Below are positions 10,492 to 23,540 of a stretch of 64,000 bases of DNA, in pieces. Every line of letters begins with the position of its first letter. The stretch's first letter is position 1. The stretch is from contig JAKLTH010000222.1 of assembly GCA_025175895.1 (NCBI GenBank), positions 2,046,001 through 2,110,000 of the forward strand, read 5' to 3'. This DNA comes from Wurfbainia villosa (lineage: Eukaryota; Streptophyta; Magnoliopsida; Zingiberales; Zingiberaceae). A program made the translations under genes and the position numbers. Below the pieces are notes generated by a model. It ran no database searches. It had not been told where the DNA came from and saw only the letters and a program-made list of their open reading frames with translations.

Positions 10492-12219
10492 ATGGAAGCC
10501 CAAGGACAATTGGGATGGGATATTAACACCCCAATTCCGTATGCCTTCTATGGACGAGAAGGTTTCAATTCTTGGAAGGCGAGAATTGAAGATTTTTTGA
10601 TGATGAGAGACCTTGAGGAGTGGTCCGCGCTGATGGAAGGATTTGAATATCCTAAGGGACCAAAGGGAGGGTTTCTCAAGAAGAAGAAGTGGAGTGAGGA
10701 GCAACTCCAACAATTCGATAAAAATAAGAAGGTAATCAAATTCATTTTTGATTTAATTCCTAATGACCTCTTGTGTAGCCTAGGTGACTATGTGGATGCC
10801 AAGGAGCTATGGAGCGATTTGGCAAAGCTTCATGAAAATCCATCATCAATCCAAGAAGAAGAAGAAGAAGAAGAAGAAGAGGAGTGCTCACCCTCTCAAG
10901 CTCAAGCAAGCACATCCCCATCTAAAGAGCTTGAGGATTCGGAGGTTGATAGGGAGTCAACTTTCGGATCGGTGGAGGAAGTGGAAGAAGCATCCACCTC
11001 AAGGATTGAGGGGGAGGAGAGAATTTCCTCAACACCGGAGCATCAAGAAGAAGCTTCTACATCCAGTCAAGATGAAGAAGTGTCAATTCCGAACTCCACC
11101 ACTAACCTAGGTAACTCAAACACTCTAACTTCAAATAAAAATAATATTATGTGTTTTGAGTGTAGGGAATTTGAGCACTATAAGAGCAAGTGCCCAAAGA
11201 AGATTAGGAAAGCTCCACCGGCACCAAAAGTTAAGGATGTCGGCTCCCCAACACCTAAAGGCAAGGAGCACATCATATGCTTCAAGTGCAATTCAAAGGG
11301 GCATTATCGGAGTCAATGCCCTAGGGGGAAGAAGAAGGGGCAAGGAGGAGCATCACAAGTAGGGGGAGCTTCTATAGCTAACCCTAAGGTATATTTTAAT
11401 AATGCACCTTCCAAATTTAAAAGTCAAAAGCAGGCTAGAAATTTTAATTCTCTTGCAATTCACCATGAAAAGCATGCTAGAGATAAATATTTTTGCTTAG
11501 GAGCCAAAAGTGTCTATTTAGATAATAGAGAGAAATTTGGGACTAATGTCCCTAAAAACAACCTATCTAAAGACAAACCTAGGTCAAATAATTCTAAAAA
11601 AATTTTACCTAGGAAGACCATTAGAAAGGTGCAAGAGCACCTAGGTGTTAATCCAAAATGGACTAGGCATATGCCTAGGAAGCCCAATGCCCAAGGATTA
11701 AATCAAAATTCTAAAATTGGGCAACTAGAAAAGGAAAATTAAGTCTTGAGGTCAAGGCTTGAAAAGATGAAAAAGACCCTTGCAAAAGTGCAAAATCTAT
11801 TTCAAGGGTCTAGAAGTCAAAGCCTAGAGTCAAATGGTAAAAAATCAAGATCTAGGAAATTAGATTCATCCAAGGGTCACAAACCTAAGCCTAAGGTGGC
11901 TTACCATAGTGTTCCATTTGATTATGGAACACAAACTAGATCTAAGAAGACAAAGGTCAATAGGGAAGTCATTCATAAGGTTGACCAAAGGTTATGCCTA
12001 GTGGCTAGGGTTTCTAGGAAACCTAGGGTGGCCACTAAGAAGGTTGCAAGGGGAGTTACCCCTAGAGTCAACCTAGGTAAGACCCAAATGACCAAGGCTA
12101 ACAAGCCTAGGAGGGTCATTAGGAAGGTATCTAGGGAGGTTATCCCTAAGAAATACCTAATTAACCCTAGAAGCTCAAATCGGTTTTGGGTTCCTAAGAG
12201 CGTGATTGATTCATGCTAG
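10492..12219 (+). pseudogene. gag-like protein of family-1 element, interrupted by one stop codon
   Basis: The frame starts at ATG 10492, 51 bp after the primer site, and runs to TAA at 11740-11742. The same frame then stays open to 12219. Part 1 (416 residues) has an N-terminal copia-type gag region (tryptophans in the context FNSWKARIEDFL, then KELWSDLAKLHE), a long Glu/Ser-rich linker with a GAA/GAG run near 10855, and two CCHC zinc knuckles, CFECREFEHYKSKC and CFKCNSKGHYRSQC. The first knuckle lacks the usual Gly before His. Part 2 is Lys/Arg-rich and ends in an FWVPKS motif shared with family 2. The TAA lies in a LEKEN...LRSRLEKM coiled segment and could be a single C-to-T change. In an autonomous relative the protease would be expected to follow. 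Confidence 0.8.
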
Positions 12220-14069
12220 ATGGGTTTAGGGTGTGCCAACCTTGATTGGATGGGTAGTTAACTCAACCATGGTAAAGGTGGCACTTTAGGATATTTTCAA
12301 GGTTATGGTTACCTTGGAAATAGATTTGAATCAATATCCTAAAAGATTTTAGGATGTGCCAATGCATTTTTGAAATTGAGAAAAATCAATTAGATTGACA
12401 CAATTTAGGTTTAGAGGTTAGTATGTCATTTTGGGTTTTTGGCACACTAGGGAGATTAGATTAATATGACAAAATATGATTAATCCCAACAAATGACAAT
12501 TAATATTAAAATTTAGGTATTACTATACCTATACATTTTATATGTCATGCTTTGTTTGCCATATAACATGCCATGACATCATGTTTATTTTAATCATTCT
12601 ATATGTCATGTTCATGTTTAGGATTAAAAGTTTCAAATGTCATGTATTTTTAGATTTCATCTTATGCCATGACATCATGATTATGAGCATATGCTTATTT
12701 ATATCATTTCTAATGCCATAATCATTCATGCATTTAAGACAATTTGGTTAAAATTGAATTAAGGACTATGACATGACTTGAAGTCCCATTTATAAGGGAA
12801 TCAAGTAGGGTTGCCTAGAAAAATGCATGAAACCTTAGTATTAGGAAGAACAAAACCCACATCTCACATCCAATTGACATGTATGTGTATTTATACACCC
12901 TAGATACATGTGAGATGCTAGGATATGAGTTAAGTTCAAGGTGCATAGTTTTTGCATCTAGATGAACTAAAACTCATCTTGTTTCAAGTGTGGATCATTA
13001 GGAAAGTTTGTGTACAAGTCATGTACATAGAGCCCAAGGAATATGATCCAAAATAAGGTTTTGAAACATTTTAAAATCATTTTGAAAAACCTTGGTGAAG
13101 TCTATCTTTTGATAGCAATTACCATTGATGAGATTGGTACAAAGTGAGCTTAAACTTTAAAGTTTTTAGTCACTTTTGGATTTTGTATCGATTTCGCTAC
13201 TTTATGAGTAAAATATTTTTCAAACATTTTTCACCCATTGTATTGGTCATAAGTATTATACGTATCAAATTTCATGGTTATTCGAATTACGTATAATTAT
13301 TTATGAATTTCCAAAATTTATTTCTGATAGCTGAAACTCGAGATTTTCAGTTATCGACCGCCTCGTGGCGATCGATGATAATGTGATCGGCGATTACTCG
13401 TCGGAGTCGACTACCGTGTCGATTCGGGTTAATAAGGTTTGTTTAGCCCGTATTCAGCTATGTAAAAGGTTCCTAATCACTCCTAACTCTAGGATATGCT
13501 TTAGGAAGCATTATAAAGGGTGAAAATCTATTGTATATGTATTAGGAGTTGTGTTAGGTCAAAGTATCAAATTTAGGGTGAGTAAAAGTTCTATGTTGAA
13601 CTTAGAACCTTAATTTTGATGGTTTAGAGTTCCTATCGGCTTAGGGGCTTCCCAAGGACACTGTTGGTGCAATGGTCAAGGGGGAGCAAGCCTTTAGGGG
13701 GAGATACCCATCTTGGGATGATGGATGTGTTTTTCTTCTTGAAGGGGGAGAAGTTATTGGGAGAGTATCATCAATTGGAAAAATTGATGGGATTTTGAGA
13801 GACCCAATTTGGAAATTGGGAGAGAGTATAGGATTGCCTCTCTTGAGTGATATGTGACTTATCACTAGGAAGATAGTAGGCATCCTAGGTATTTTTGGAT
13901 CAAGGGGGAGATTGTAAGATCTCATTGGGACATGAGACATTGACCTCCTTGGAGAGATAACCTTTTTGATGTATGTCAAAAAGGGGGAGAAGATTAAATT
14001 ACCAATTTGGAAAATTGGTAAGGGAATTTGAGTTAGGGGCCTAACTCAAGGTTTGTTTTGTCAAACATC
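12220..14069 (+). other. Non-coding internal region of family-1 element with repeated polypurine tracts
   Basis: About 1.85 kb with no pol. It contains at least five AGGGGGAG-type tracts (about 13679, 13696, 13742, 13902, 13980) before the tract next to the 3' LTR. Such multiple polypurine tracts are, from memory, a feature of Sireviruses. Confidence 0.65.
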
Positions 14070-14083
14070 AAAAAGCGGGAGAT
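14070..14083 (+). other. Polypurine tract of family-1 element
   Basis: AAAAAGCGGGAGAT lies directly before the 3' LTR; one C interrupts the purine run. Confidence 0.7.
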
Positions 14084-15609
14084 TATTGGTGCAATCGGCC
14101 CAGGTCACGATTGACCAGACTCGAATTTGACTCGAGTGATGTTTTGATGTTTGACAAAGGGATTTGATAAAGTGTTTTGGCATTGATGTTTGACATTAAT
14201 GTCGGTTTAATATGTTGGGGAGATTGTTGGAGCAATCGACCCAGGTTATAATTGACCAGACTCGAGTTTGACTCGAGGGAGGTCTTGATGGTTGACTAGG
14301 GTTGACCATGTGACTATGGGAAAGTCCAAGCATGGGTCTTGACAAGGGAAAGTCCAAGTGAGACACTTGGCATTTGAGAAAGTCCAAGTCTTGAGTACTT
14401 GACATGGAAAGTCCAACATGGGTTGGCAAGGGAAAGTCCAAGTCTTGAGTACTTGGCATGGAAAGTCCAACATGGGTTGGCAAGGGAAAGTCCAAGCTTG
14501 AGTCTTGGCATTTGAGAAGTCCAAGGGGATTGATATTGGCAGCGTAAAGTCCAAGCGGAGTATTGGCGGCGTAAGTCCAATGTGCCTTGGCGGTGTAGAC
14601 ATCGTTAGCATGACATAGCCGAGGGAAGCACCTGGAGGCTAGTGCGATGGATGACTTGGAGGGATCCGAGAGGCGTGAGGCTGATGGAGGTGGCTAGAAG
14701 GCTTAGGTCTAGGCTAAGGGTGGTCTAGCAAGTATGGGGGCACCATACTTGGGTTTAAACCTCATTTTTGAGGTTGGCAGTCGACTGACATTATGGTAGG
14801 ATTCATTGCGGTGAGTCGACGAGTTCATTGCCGGTTTAAAGTTTGGAAATGCTCGGCGATCGATCGGTACTCATTGGGCGATCGACTAGTATCGATAGCG
14901 ATCGGCGCCAAATCGGATCATTGCCGATCGATGTCGAAACGCGAGCGCTCGTAAGCGGCCCGATCGGCTCTGATGTAGCGATCGGCCGCCAGAGTCCGTT
15001 GGAACTTTCGGCGTGGATTGGCCGTTGTCTCCGCGACAATATAGCATCGATCGGTCATTGGTGACTTATGGCGGTCGGTGATGGCGGAAATTCGGCCAGC
15101 CTTGAGTTAAAGGAGGCATTGTGGGAGGATTGAAGCAAGTGTTCTCTTGGGTGATTTGAAGGGGAATAGTTGGTGCTCTTCCAGTCCTTCAAGGCTAGTC
15201 CAAAGCAACCAAAAGCAAGCGATCTAAAGACATTTGTAAAATGATCTCTTTACTTGTATTGTATTGTATTTCATTGTAATTGCTTGTTGTACTTAGTTTA
15301 TTGTTGTAAACTGTTATACGAGGTTTCTCCGCCTCCGACTTGTTGTCGAGAAGGAGTTTATTGATTAGTGATTGCATTGGCATCGCTAGGGCTCGTTTGA
15401 GCCCGATCCGTGGAGTAGGAACCGTGCGGTTCCGAACCACGTTATATCTCGTGTTGTGTTTGTGTTCGTGATTGTATCTTTTCGTTATTGCTTTTATTAT
15501 TTCTATTCCGCTGCGCATAACGAGTTTTGTAGAGATGATCGCGAACGAATTCCATCTTTCTACGGTCACGCGCTATTCACTCCCCCTCTAGCGGCGTCAA
15601 ATCTTCAAC
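14084..15609 (+). repeat. 3' LTR of family-1 element
   Basis: It begins TATTGGTGCAATCGG (canonical TG changed to TA) and ends near CTTCAAC at 15609. It has the same internal second start (TGTTGGAGCAATCG at 14225), the same 54 bp minisatellite and the same end as the 5' LTR. Divergence is greatest in the palindrome-rich block at about 14780-15090. Confidence 0.8.
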
Positions 15610-16291
15610 TTAATCAATTTATCTTATCAGTCACTCAATTTTAAAAAAATATTTAAAACTCACACCTAACTTTTATATTTATAAAATATATTTAATTTCT
15701 AAAATACAGTTCTATTTGTATTGATTTTTTTTAATTTAAACTGAACCAAAAAAATTCTCACTTTGGAGAAAGAACGACTTTAATTAGCAACTCAAGACAG
15801 CTTAGACTAAGATCATTTATGGCCGCGAGCTCATGAACATTTGGCTTTTGTTAGACCGTTTAAAAATTATTAAGATAGCTTGTGACTTATAATTTGATAT
15901 GCAAAATACCTTTTTTATATTCCATCTTAGAGTAGCTTATCAAAATTGCACCATCTTCAATCGTTTTGGTCAAATTTATTTTAAAGGTGATATAATTTTA
16001 ATACAAAAACTATTGTAAAATAGTTCAACTTTGAAAATTAAGTTGCCCATGACCCTAGAAACATAATATCTCTAATTATAATAATGTTTGCAAAATAATT
16101 AATTTTTTTTTCAGATAATATCTCTAATAAAAGTAGAGAACACTATGTATCACTGATTAATGAATGCTCAAGTGTATGCAAACCCAAAAAAAAAAAAAGG
16201 ATTTTTATCGTTAACATGGTACTGCAACGTTATTTTGAAGCAACCATCAAAGTTAATGAGTAATACAGGTAAGTAAGGTCGACTCGTTTGA
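15610..16291. other. AT-rich spacer downstream of the first xylosidase gene
   Basis: No gene or transposon end was recognised. It should contain the 3' UTR of the minus-strand beta-xylosidase gene. Confidence 0.4.
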
Positions 16292-18879
16292 TCACACGGT
16301 CAACGTAAACGTATGCTTCAAGTCACCCACGCTCAGGACATGCGACCCCAAGGGCAGCATCCAGTTCCCCTTCTCATCCGCCACGCTCAAGTCCTTACAA
16401 ACATCCAAATTGAACTCCACACTGCTCCTTTGACCAGGCTCCAAGAAGATCTTCTCGAACGCCACCAAATGCTCCTTGGGCGCATTGTGCACGCGCGGCG
16501 GCTTGTTGAAGAGCAGCACCGTGTGGCTCCCGGCCATGCCGCCGGAGTTGTGGACTTGCAAGCGCACGTCCAACCTCGACTGCGTGCAACTCTGAGTAAC
16601 GGAGGCAAGACTGATGGACTTGCAATTTCCCGAATAGCATGGGTGCTCTTCTCCGAGGGAGAGGGATAGTGTTTGAGGGGCTCGAACTTGGAGGTGGGTA
16701 AAGTTAGTGTAGCTGAGACCATAACCGAACTTGTAAAGTGGCCCCTCTCCGGTGTAGAAACGGAAAGTTCGACCAGGGTATCCTGTTGCTGGATCTGGTC
16801 TCATGCGCATGTCCGTCATGGGGACGTTCTGCACGAAACTCTCATAGTACCATGTGAATGGCGACTTACCACCTGAGAACGTGTCAAGAGTAAGAGTTAG
16901 ACTGGCACGTGAAGAATGATATGCCAGAATCTGAAGCTAGATTTGGAAAACAAAATTTTAATCTCAATGATTGTGTAGATATATACTCACTAGGGTTGTA
17001 TCGACCGTAGATTACATCTGCTAGGGCTTCTCCTCCAGATTGACCAGGGATGCCTATCCAGAGAATGCCTTTGATCTTGGGATTGGCCAACTGTGCGCTG
17101 ATATCAAAAGGACCTCCGGACATCATGACGAGGATCACAGGGCCCTTCGATGCGGCTGTCACCCCGTCTATGAGTTGCCCTTGTAATCCTGGAAACAGCA
17201 AGGTTTCACGGTCCAATCCCTCGTTTTCTACGCTAAGGTCGGTGCCAACAACGAGGACCGTAACGTCGGTCTGGGAGGCGGCAGCCTTTGCCGTCTCCAA
17301 GTCAAGGCTCGTGTCTTTGCAGATCACATCAGCGCACCCTGGCACGTAAATGGTCTTGGCATTGCCAGATAGCCCATCCAGAGGGCTCACGTAATAGCAT
17401 GGAATGCCATAGTAATTGCCGAGCATGGCTACGGTGGCGTTAGCATTTGGGCCAATCACGGCCATGGAGAGGGACCCTGGCTTCAGGGGCAGTACGTTAT
17501 CCTGGTTCTTGAGGAGGACGATGCCTTGGCGAGCGGCTTCCAGAGCCAACTGCTTGTTCTCTGGCGTGCAGACGTCGTTGGCTCCGAGGCCGGCATATGG
17601 ACCCGCGTTCCGGGGATCGCCGTCAAAGAACCCGAGCCTCATCAGTACCGTGAAACCGTTGGTGATGGCCTTGTCGACATCGGTCTCCCACAACTTACCT
17701 TCTACGATAGCATTTTGAGCGTGTTTGGCCACGAAAGATCCACAGTTAAGATCGAGACCAGACTTAAGGGAGATAGCAACTGCGTCCTCTGGAGTTGCAG
17801 TATAATGTTGAGAGTTGTAGAGAACATCCACCGAGTCGCAATCGGAAACAATATAACTGCCATATATAGAGTTGAAGAGAACATAGTAAATTATTAATTA
17901 AAGATTTTGACTTTTTCGAAGTGAAGAGGTGATTAATTAATTCGCATACCCATTGAGGTTCCATTGTCCACGGATGACTCCGGCGAGAAGGTCCGGGTCA
18001 GCGCAGGTGGGTTTGCCGTTGACTTTGTTGTAGGAACACATTGCACAGGCAGCCTCACCTTGGGTCACACAGTCCTTGAATGGTGGCTGGTACGTGTCCG
18101 CCATATCTTGATCCGTCACCTGATTCATCATTCGCATCCATATCATATTTGTCTCGCACAACTATTTAAGGGATAAAATTAGCATGGAATGAAGTACGTA
18201 CTATAGAATCGAAGGTGTAGCGCAAGGTCCCATTCCAGTTGTCTACGTCATAAGCTGTGTAGTGCTTGCAGCAAGCTGCGACCTTGAGCTTCTGGGGGTC
18301 TTGTCGGTTGCGCTGCAAGCCGGCGACGAAGGCCACGGCGTACTTGCTGGTGAGGATGGGATCCTCGCCGGGCGTCTCCTGCCCTCTTCCCCACCGTGGG
18401 TCTCTGAAGATGTTGATGTTTGGACTCCAGAAGGTGAGCCCGGCGTGCCCCACATTGTGCATGGCTCTCGCCTCTGTCGATACCGCTTCGCCAATTAATT
18501 GGAAAAGAGAGACGTTGAAGGAGGCGGCGGTGTTGAGGACTTGGGGGAAGCTGGTGGCGCCAGGGACTAAGGCCGAGAAGCGCGAGCCACCGCCGACAAA
18601 GGACACCCCGTGCAGCGCCTCGCTCCACCAGTTGTAGGCTGGGATTCCGAGGTGCGGCACTTCACCGGCTTGGTGGCCCAAGAAATTGATCTTTTCCTGC
18701 AGTGTGAGGCGGCTCACCAGGTCCTGGGCGCGAGAGAGAGGATCCAGGGTGACGTTGCAGAATGGAAAAGCCGCCAAGGATGAGTCGGCAACCACATCGC
18801 AGGCAAAGACTGGAGATTGCGCATCGCAGTCATGAGAAAACAAGAGGAGCGAAAGGAGAAGTAGAAGAAGAGGAGTCAT
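16292..18879 (-). CDS. GH3 beta-D-xylosidase / alpha-L-arabinofuranosidase, copy 1
   Basis: Four exons on the minus strand (18879-18202, 18119-17950, 17856-16991, 16872-16292) join with GT-AG introns and intact phase into 764 residues, the usual size for plant BXL enzymes. The start at 18879 is preferred over an in-frame ATG at 18945 because it begins a clean signal peptide, MTPLLLLLLSLLLFSHDCDA; the protein should be secreted to the cell wall. The GH3 N-terminal domain follows, with FRDPRWGRGQETPGEDP and KHYTAYD. The nucleophile is expected to be Asp288 in YIVSDCDSV. The second GH3 domain has the VENEGLDRETLLFPG segment with the likely acid/base Glu, and a fibronectin-III-like C-terminus. 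The family removes xylose or arabinose from xylan and arabinan. A TATAAAA lies about 60 bp upstream (18934-18940). Confidence 0.93.
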
Positions 18880-18945
18880 GGTGAATGGAAATGGGAACCG
18901 ATGAATTTGACTTCGTTTCAGGTTGGCCAGTGCTTTTATAGTCAA

Positions 18946-20243
18946 GTTTTTTTTTTTGTCATTAATTTGGTTTTATCTAAAGGAATTTCCAAGATTAAAT
19001 GGGTAAGCACGCAATCGGCTGAAAATAGAAAATAATTGTTTCTGGAAGGCTAATGAATTATATTTATAAAAACCCCTTTTGGTTGTAATTTTCCATAACA
19101 TTTATTTAAGTTTTTTTTATCGTAAATTTATTTAAATCGCCCTTCCTTTTAGTGTTCGTACAGTGTGAATATTTATCTTAGTGACCTTTTAAGAGAGTAT
19201 TTATTTTTTTATTAATTTTTCGATCAAATCAAAATGAAGATAACTACTACACGTTTTTAATTAAATGGAGGCATGTATTATAACAAAATGAATACATTTA
19301 TTATAATATAAAAAAGATAAAGATACATGCAACAGAGACATGAAGTATAACAAAATGAATTACAATTATTTTAACAATGATACATGCAATATTCTTTAAT
19401 TAAATGGATATCAAAACAAAAATTAATATAATTCATATTATAAAGATAAAGATACATGTAGTCTTTGACTAAATGGAATCGTGCATTATAATAACATGAA
19501 TACATTTATTATAATTAATATGATAAAGATTAAGACACATATAATGGAGACATGTAGTATAACAAAATGAATACAATTATTATTATAATAAAGATACATG
19601 TAATTAATCATCGATCTTTAATTAAATAGATACATGTATTTTAACAAAAATGAATATAATTATTATAATTAAAGACATATATACGTAACCATATTTAATT
19701 ATAATAATTAATCTTTTTGTCCCAACATATTCCAAGTGTTTTCATAACCTATTATCTTAACGAGGCAATAGCAGAAATACGACTTCGTTTAACTGATTAG
19801 GCACAAAAGAATCACTTTCAATTAGTAATTGCTTTGCGATGCAAAGAAAATGATGCATTTTTCATATAATTTTTTTTTTAAATTCAGGGGAAAAAAAAAC
19901 AATTCATGTAATTAAGTTTCCAGCGGGAGGTCATCAGGCGTACGTTGGATTTCCCTGAGATAAGAAGCCTTCATTTCATAGCAATACGGCACAATCCTAA
20001 ATTTGCCGCTAGAGATGCCATTTTGCGTATAGAAATATGATGTATAATTAAGAATCTATCTTACTAACTTTTAATTAAATCCATAAATTATAACTGTTGA
20101 ATTTCTAGGTTTCTCTGTACTTGCAGAGATAGAAGTGTTGCTATATGAAACCCAAATAAAGAGGATTTTTATTCGTTAACATTATTTTGAAGCATCCATG
20201 AAATTCAATGAGAAATACAGGTAATTGAGGTTTACTCGTTTGC
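18946..20243. repeat. AT-rich spacer with degenerate tandem repeat
   Basis: Between about 19235 and 19690 a degenerate unit recurs five or six times, with the common words ACATGTATTATAACAAAATG, AATACATTTATTATAAT and AAAGATACATG; spacing is irregular, roughly 60-100 bp. The rest is AT-rich DNA with the promoter of copy 1 and the 3' UTR of copy 2. Confidence 0.55.
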
Positions 20244-22841
20244 TTATACGGTCAACGTAAATGTATGCTCCAAGTCACCTACGCTGAGGACATGCGATCC
20301 CAAGGGCACTCTCAAGTTCCCCTGCTCGTCCGCCACACTCAAGTCCTGACACACATCCAAACTGAACACGACGTCGCTCCTTTGATCCGGCTCCAAGAAG
20401 ATCTTCTCAAACGCCACCAGCTGCTGCTTGGGCGCATTGTGCATGCGCGGCGGTTTGTTGAAGAGCAGCACCGTGTGGCTTCCGGCCATGCCGCCGGAGT
20501 TGTGCACTTGCAAGTGCACATCGAACCTCGACTCCGTGCAATACTGATCAGTAGCGGAGGCAAGACTGATCGACTTGCAATCTCCCGAATAGCATGGGTG
20601 CTCTTCTCCGAGGGCGAGGGACACTGTTTTAGGGGCTCGAACTTGGAGGTGGGCAAAGTTAGTGTAGCTGAGCCCATAACCGAACTTGTGAAGTGGCTTT
20701 CCAGTGTAGAAACGGAAAGTTCGACCAGGGTATCCTGTTGCTGGATCTGGTCTCATACGCATGTCAGTCATGGGAACGTTCTGCGCGAAACTCTCATAGT
20801 ACCATGTAAATGGCGACTTACCACCTGAGAATTTGATTATGTCAGCATCTGAAAGAACACAATATATATATACTAGATTTGAAAAAAAAAAAAAAATTGT
20901 CTGACGAGTGATGATCGTATATCTATACTCACTAGGGTTGTATCGACCGAAGATTACATCTGATAGGGCATGTCCTCCAGACTGGCCAGGGATGCCTATC
21001 CAGAGAATACCTTTGATCTTGCTATTGGCCTCCTGTGCGCTGATATCAAAGGGACCTCCGGACATGATTACGAGGATCACGGGGCCCTTCGATGCGCTTG
21101 TTACCTCGTCTATGAGTTGCCCTTGTAGTCCTGGAAACAGTAGGGTTTCACGGTCCAATCCCTCGTTTTCTACAGTGTGGTCGGTGCCGACGACGAGGAC
21201 GGTAACGTCTGCCTGGGACGCGGCCGCCTTTGCCTGTTCCAAGTGAAGGCTCGTGGCGTTGCAAGTCACATCAGCGCAGCCTTGTGCGTAAATGGTCTTG
21301 ACAGTGGCCGATAGCCCATCCAGAGGGCTCACAAAATGGCATGGAATGCCATTGTAATTGCCGAGCATGGTTACGGTGGCGTTAGCATTTGGGCCAATCA
21401 CGGCCATGGATATGGATCCAGGCTTCAGGGGCAGTACGTTGTCCTGGTTCTTGAGGAGGACGATGCCTTGGCGAGCGGCTTCCAGAGCCAACTGCTTGTT
21501 ATGCTCCGTACAGACGTCTTGGGGTCCGAGGCCGCCGTATGGACCCACCTTCCGGGGATCGCCGTCGAAGAACCCGACCCTCATCAGCACCGTGAAACTG
21601 TTGGTGATGGCCTTGTCCACATCAGTCTCCCGCAACTTACCTTGTACGAGCGCATTTTGAGTGTGATTGACCACGAAAGATCCACAGTTAAGATCAACTC
21701 CTGATTTAAGGGAGATAGAAACTGCATCCTCTGGAGTTTTTGTATAACGTTGAGCGTTGTAGAGAACACCCACCGAGTCGCAATCGGTAACAATATAACT
21801 GCAATCGAGTAGAAGAGATCATATTAAATTATATTATTAATTAAAGATTTGACTTTTTCGAAATTAAGAAATGAGAACGAGACGTGATTAATTGATTCGC
21901 TTACCCATTAAGGTTCCATTGTTCTCGGATGACTCCGGCGAGAAGGTCCGGGTCAGCGCAGGTGGGTTTGCCGTTGACTTTGTTGTAGGAACACATTGCA
22001 CAGGCAGCCGCACCTTTGGTCACACAGTACTTGAATGGAGGCTGGTACGTGTCCGCCATATCTTGCTCCGTCACCTGATTCATCGTTAGCATCCATATCA
22101 TATTTGTCTCGCACAACTATTAAAGGGATAGAATTATGAAGTACGTACTCTAGCATCGAAGGTGAAGCGCGAGACCCCTTTCCAGTTGTCTACGTCATAA
22201 GCTGTGTAGTGCTTGCAGCAAGCCGCGACCTTGAGCTTCTGGGGGTCTTGTCGGTTGCGCTGCAAGCCGGCGACGAAGGCCACGGCGTACTTGCTGGTGA
22301 GGATGGGATCCTCGCCGGGCGTCTCCTGCCCTCTTCCCCACCGTGGGTCTCTGAAGATGTTGATGTTGGGACTCCAGAAGGTGAGCCCCGCGTGCCCCAC
22401 ATTGTGCATGGCTCTCGCCTCTGTCGATACCACTTCGCCAATTAATTCGAACAGAGAGATGTTGAAGGAGGCGGCGGTGAGGAGGACTTGGGGGAAGCTG
22501 GTGGCTCCAGGGACTAAGGCCGAGAAGTGCGAGCCTCCGCCGATAAAGGACACGCCGTGCAGCGCCTCGCTCCACCAGTTGTAGGCGGGGATGCCGAGGT
22601 GCGGTATGTCGACGGTTTTGTGGCCCAAGAAAGTGATTTTTTCCTCCAGAGTGAGGCGGCTTACCAGGTCCTTGGCGCGCGAGAGAGGATCCAGAGCGGC
22701 GTTGCAGAATGGTAAAGCCGCCAAGGATGAGTTGGCACCGATGTCGCATGCAAAGACTGGAACTTGTGCATCGCAGTCATAAGATAAACAGAGGAGCCAA
22801 AGAAGAAGAGGAAGAAGAAGTCGTCGAAGAAGAGGAGACAT
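20244..22841 (-). CDS. GH3 beta-D-xylosidase / alpha-L-arabinofuranosidase, copy 2
   Basis: Four exons (22841-22149, 22074-21905, 21798-20933, 20824-20244) of 693, 170, 866 and 581 nt encode 769 residues; exons 2-4 match copy 1 exactly in length. It starts MSPLLRRLLLPLLLWLL, a signal peptide, and then follows copy 1 through FRDPRWGRGQETPGEDP, the nucleophile region YIVTDCDSV (Asp293, with Thr in place of the Ser before it) and VENEGLDRETLLFPG. It is a tandem duplicate in the same orientation, about 3.95 kb upstream of copy 1. Intron 3 (20825-20932) is 108 bp, divisible by three and free of stops, so a retained-intron transcript would stay in frame. A TATA-like CAATAAAAG lies about 60 bp upstream (22897-22904). 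Both copies appear functional. Confidence 0.93.
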
Positions 22842-23532
22842 GGCTGATGGCCTGATGGGAATTGATGAATTCGACTTCGTTTCAAATTTTCAAGTGCTTT
22901 TATTGTCAGTTTTAGATCGTTTGTTTGGTGATAATTAAATGTTTTTTTTTCAAGATTAAAATACGTAAACATGCAATATAATCGGCTGAAAATAAAAATA
23001 TGTTTTTGGAAGGCTAATGAATTATATATATATAGGCGGCTATTAATTAAAAAGAAAATCTCTTAAATTTTTTTAACAAGTGATAGGACCTTCATAGAAA
23101 CATTGATAATTACAATAATTTGCAAAGTAATTTCTCTCTGAAAGGAGGGCTTATTTTTTTAATGATTATTTTGCAAGGAATCATGCATGATTATTTTTCA
23201 TGATATTTATTTAAGTTATTATTGTTAAGTTTTCTAAAATACCCTTCCTTATTATAGTGTGTGTATATACTTTGCTCCGTGTAAATAGAGACGTTTAGTA
23301 TATTTAAAATTTTTAATTAATTTTTAAAGACAACTATTATTACTTAATAAAATTATTTATCATGATTAAATCAAAATACTTATGCTCTCATTATTTCTCA
23401 ATCAAAATAAATGCGCGTTCGTGTAATTAGACGCTTCCATATAATTATTTTTTTTTAGGTAAATGCGTTTATATCAGCTTAAAAAAATGTACAATGTTTA
23501 TCTTGAACATCCTATAAATTATCAAGCCAATA
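22842..23532. other. Promoter of xylosidase copy 2 and AT-rich spacer
   Basis: AT-rich DNA with the TATA-like element of copy 2 near its left edge. No other gene or repeat was recognised. Confidence 0.4.
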
Positions 23533-23540
23533 TTCAGATG

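Larger units (their letters stand above)
8933..15609 (+). mobile_element. Gag-only (TR-GAG/LARD-like) LTR retrotransposon, family 1
   Basis: A 6.7 kb element on the plus strand with two LTRs of about 1.5 kb, a primer-binding site complementary to initiator-Met tRNA (TGGTATCAGAGCC), one gag-type reading frame and a polypurine tract before the 3' LTR. There is no protease, integrase, reverse transcriptase or RNase H, so it must rely on an autonomous partner. The gag type, the CCHC knuckles and the repeated GGGGGAG tracts point to the Ty1/copia Sirevirus group; this is inference. I could not find a clean 5 bp target duplication (GCAAC on the left, TAATC or TTAAT on the right). Confidence 0.8.
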
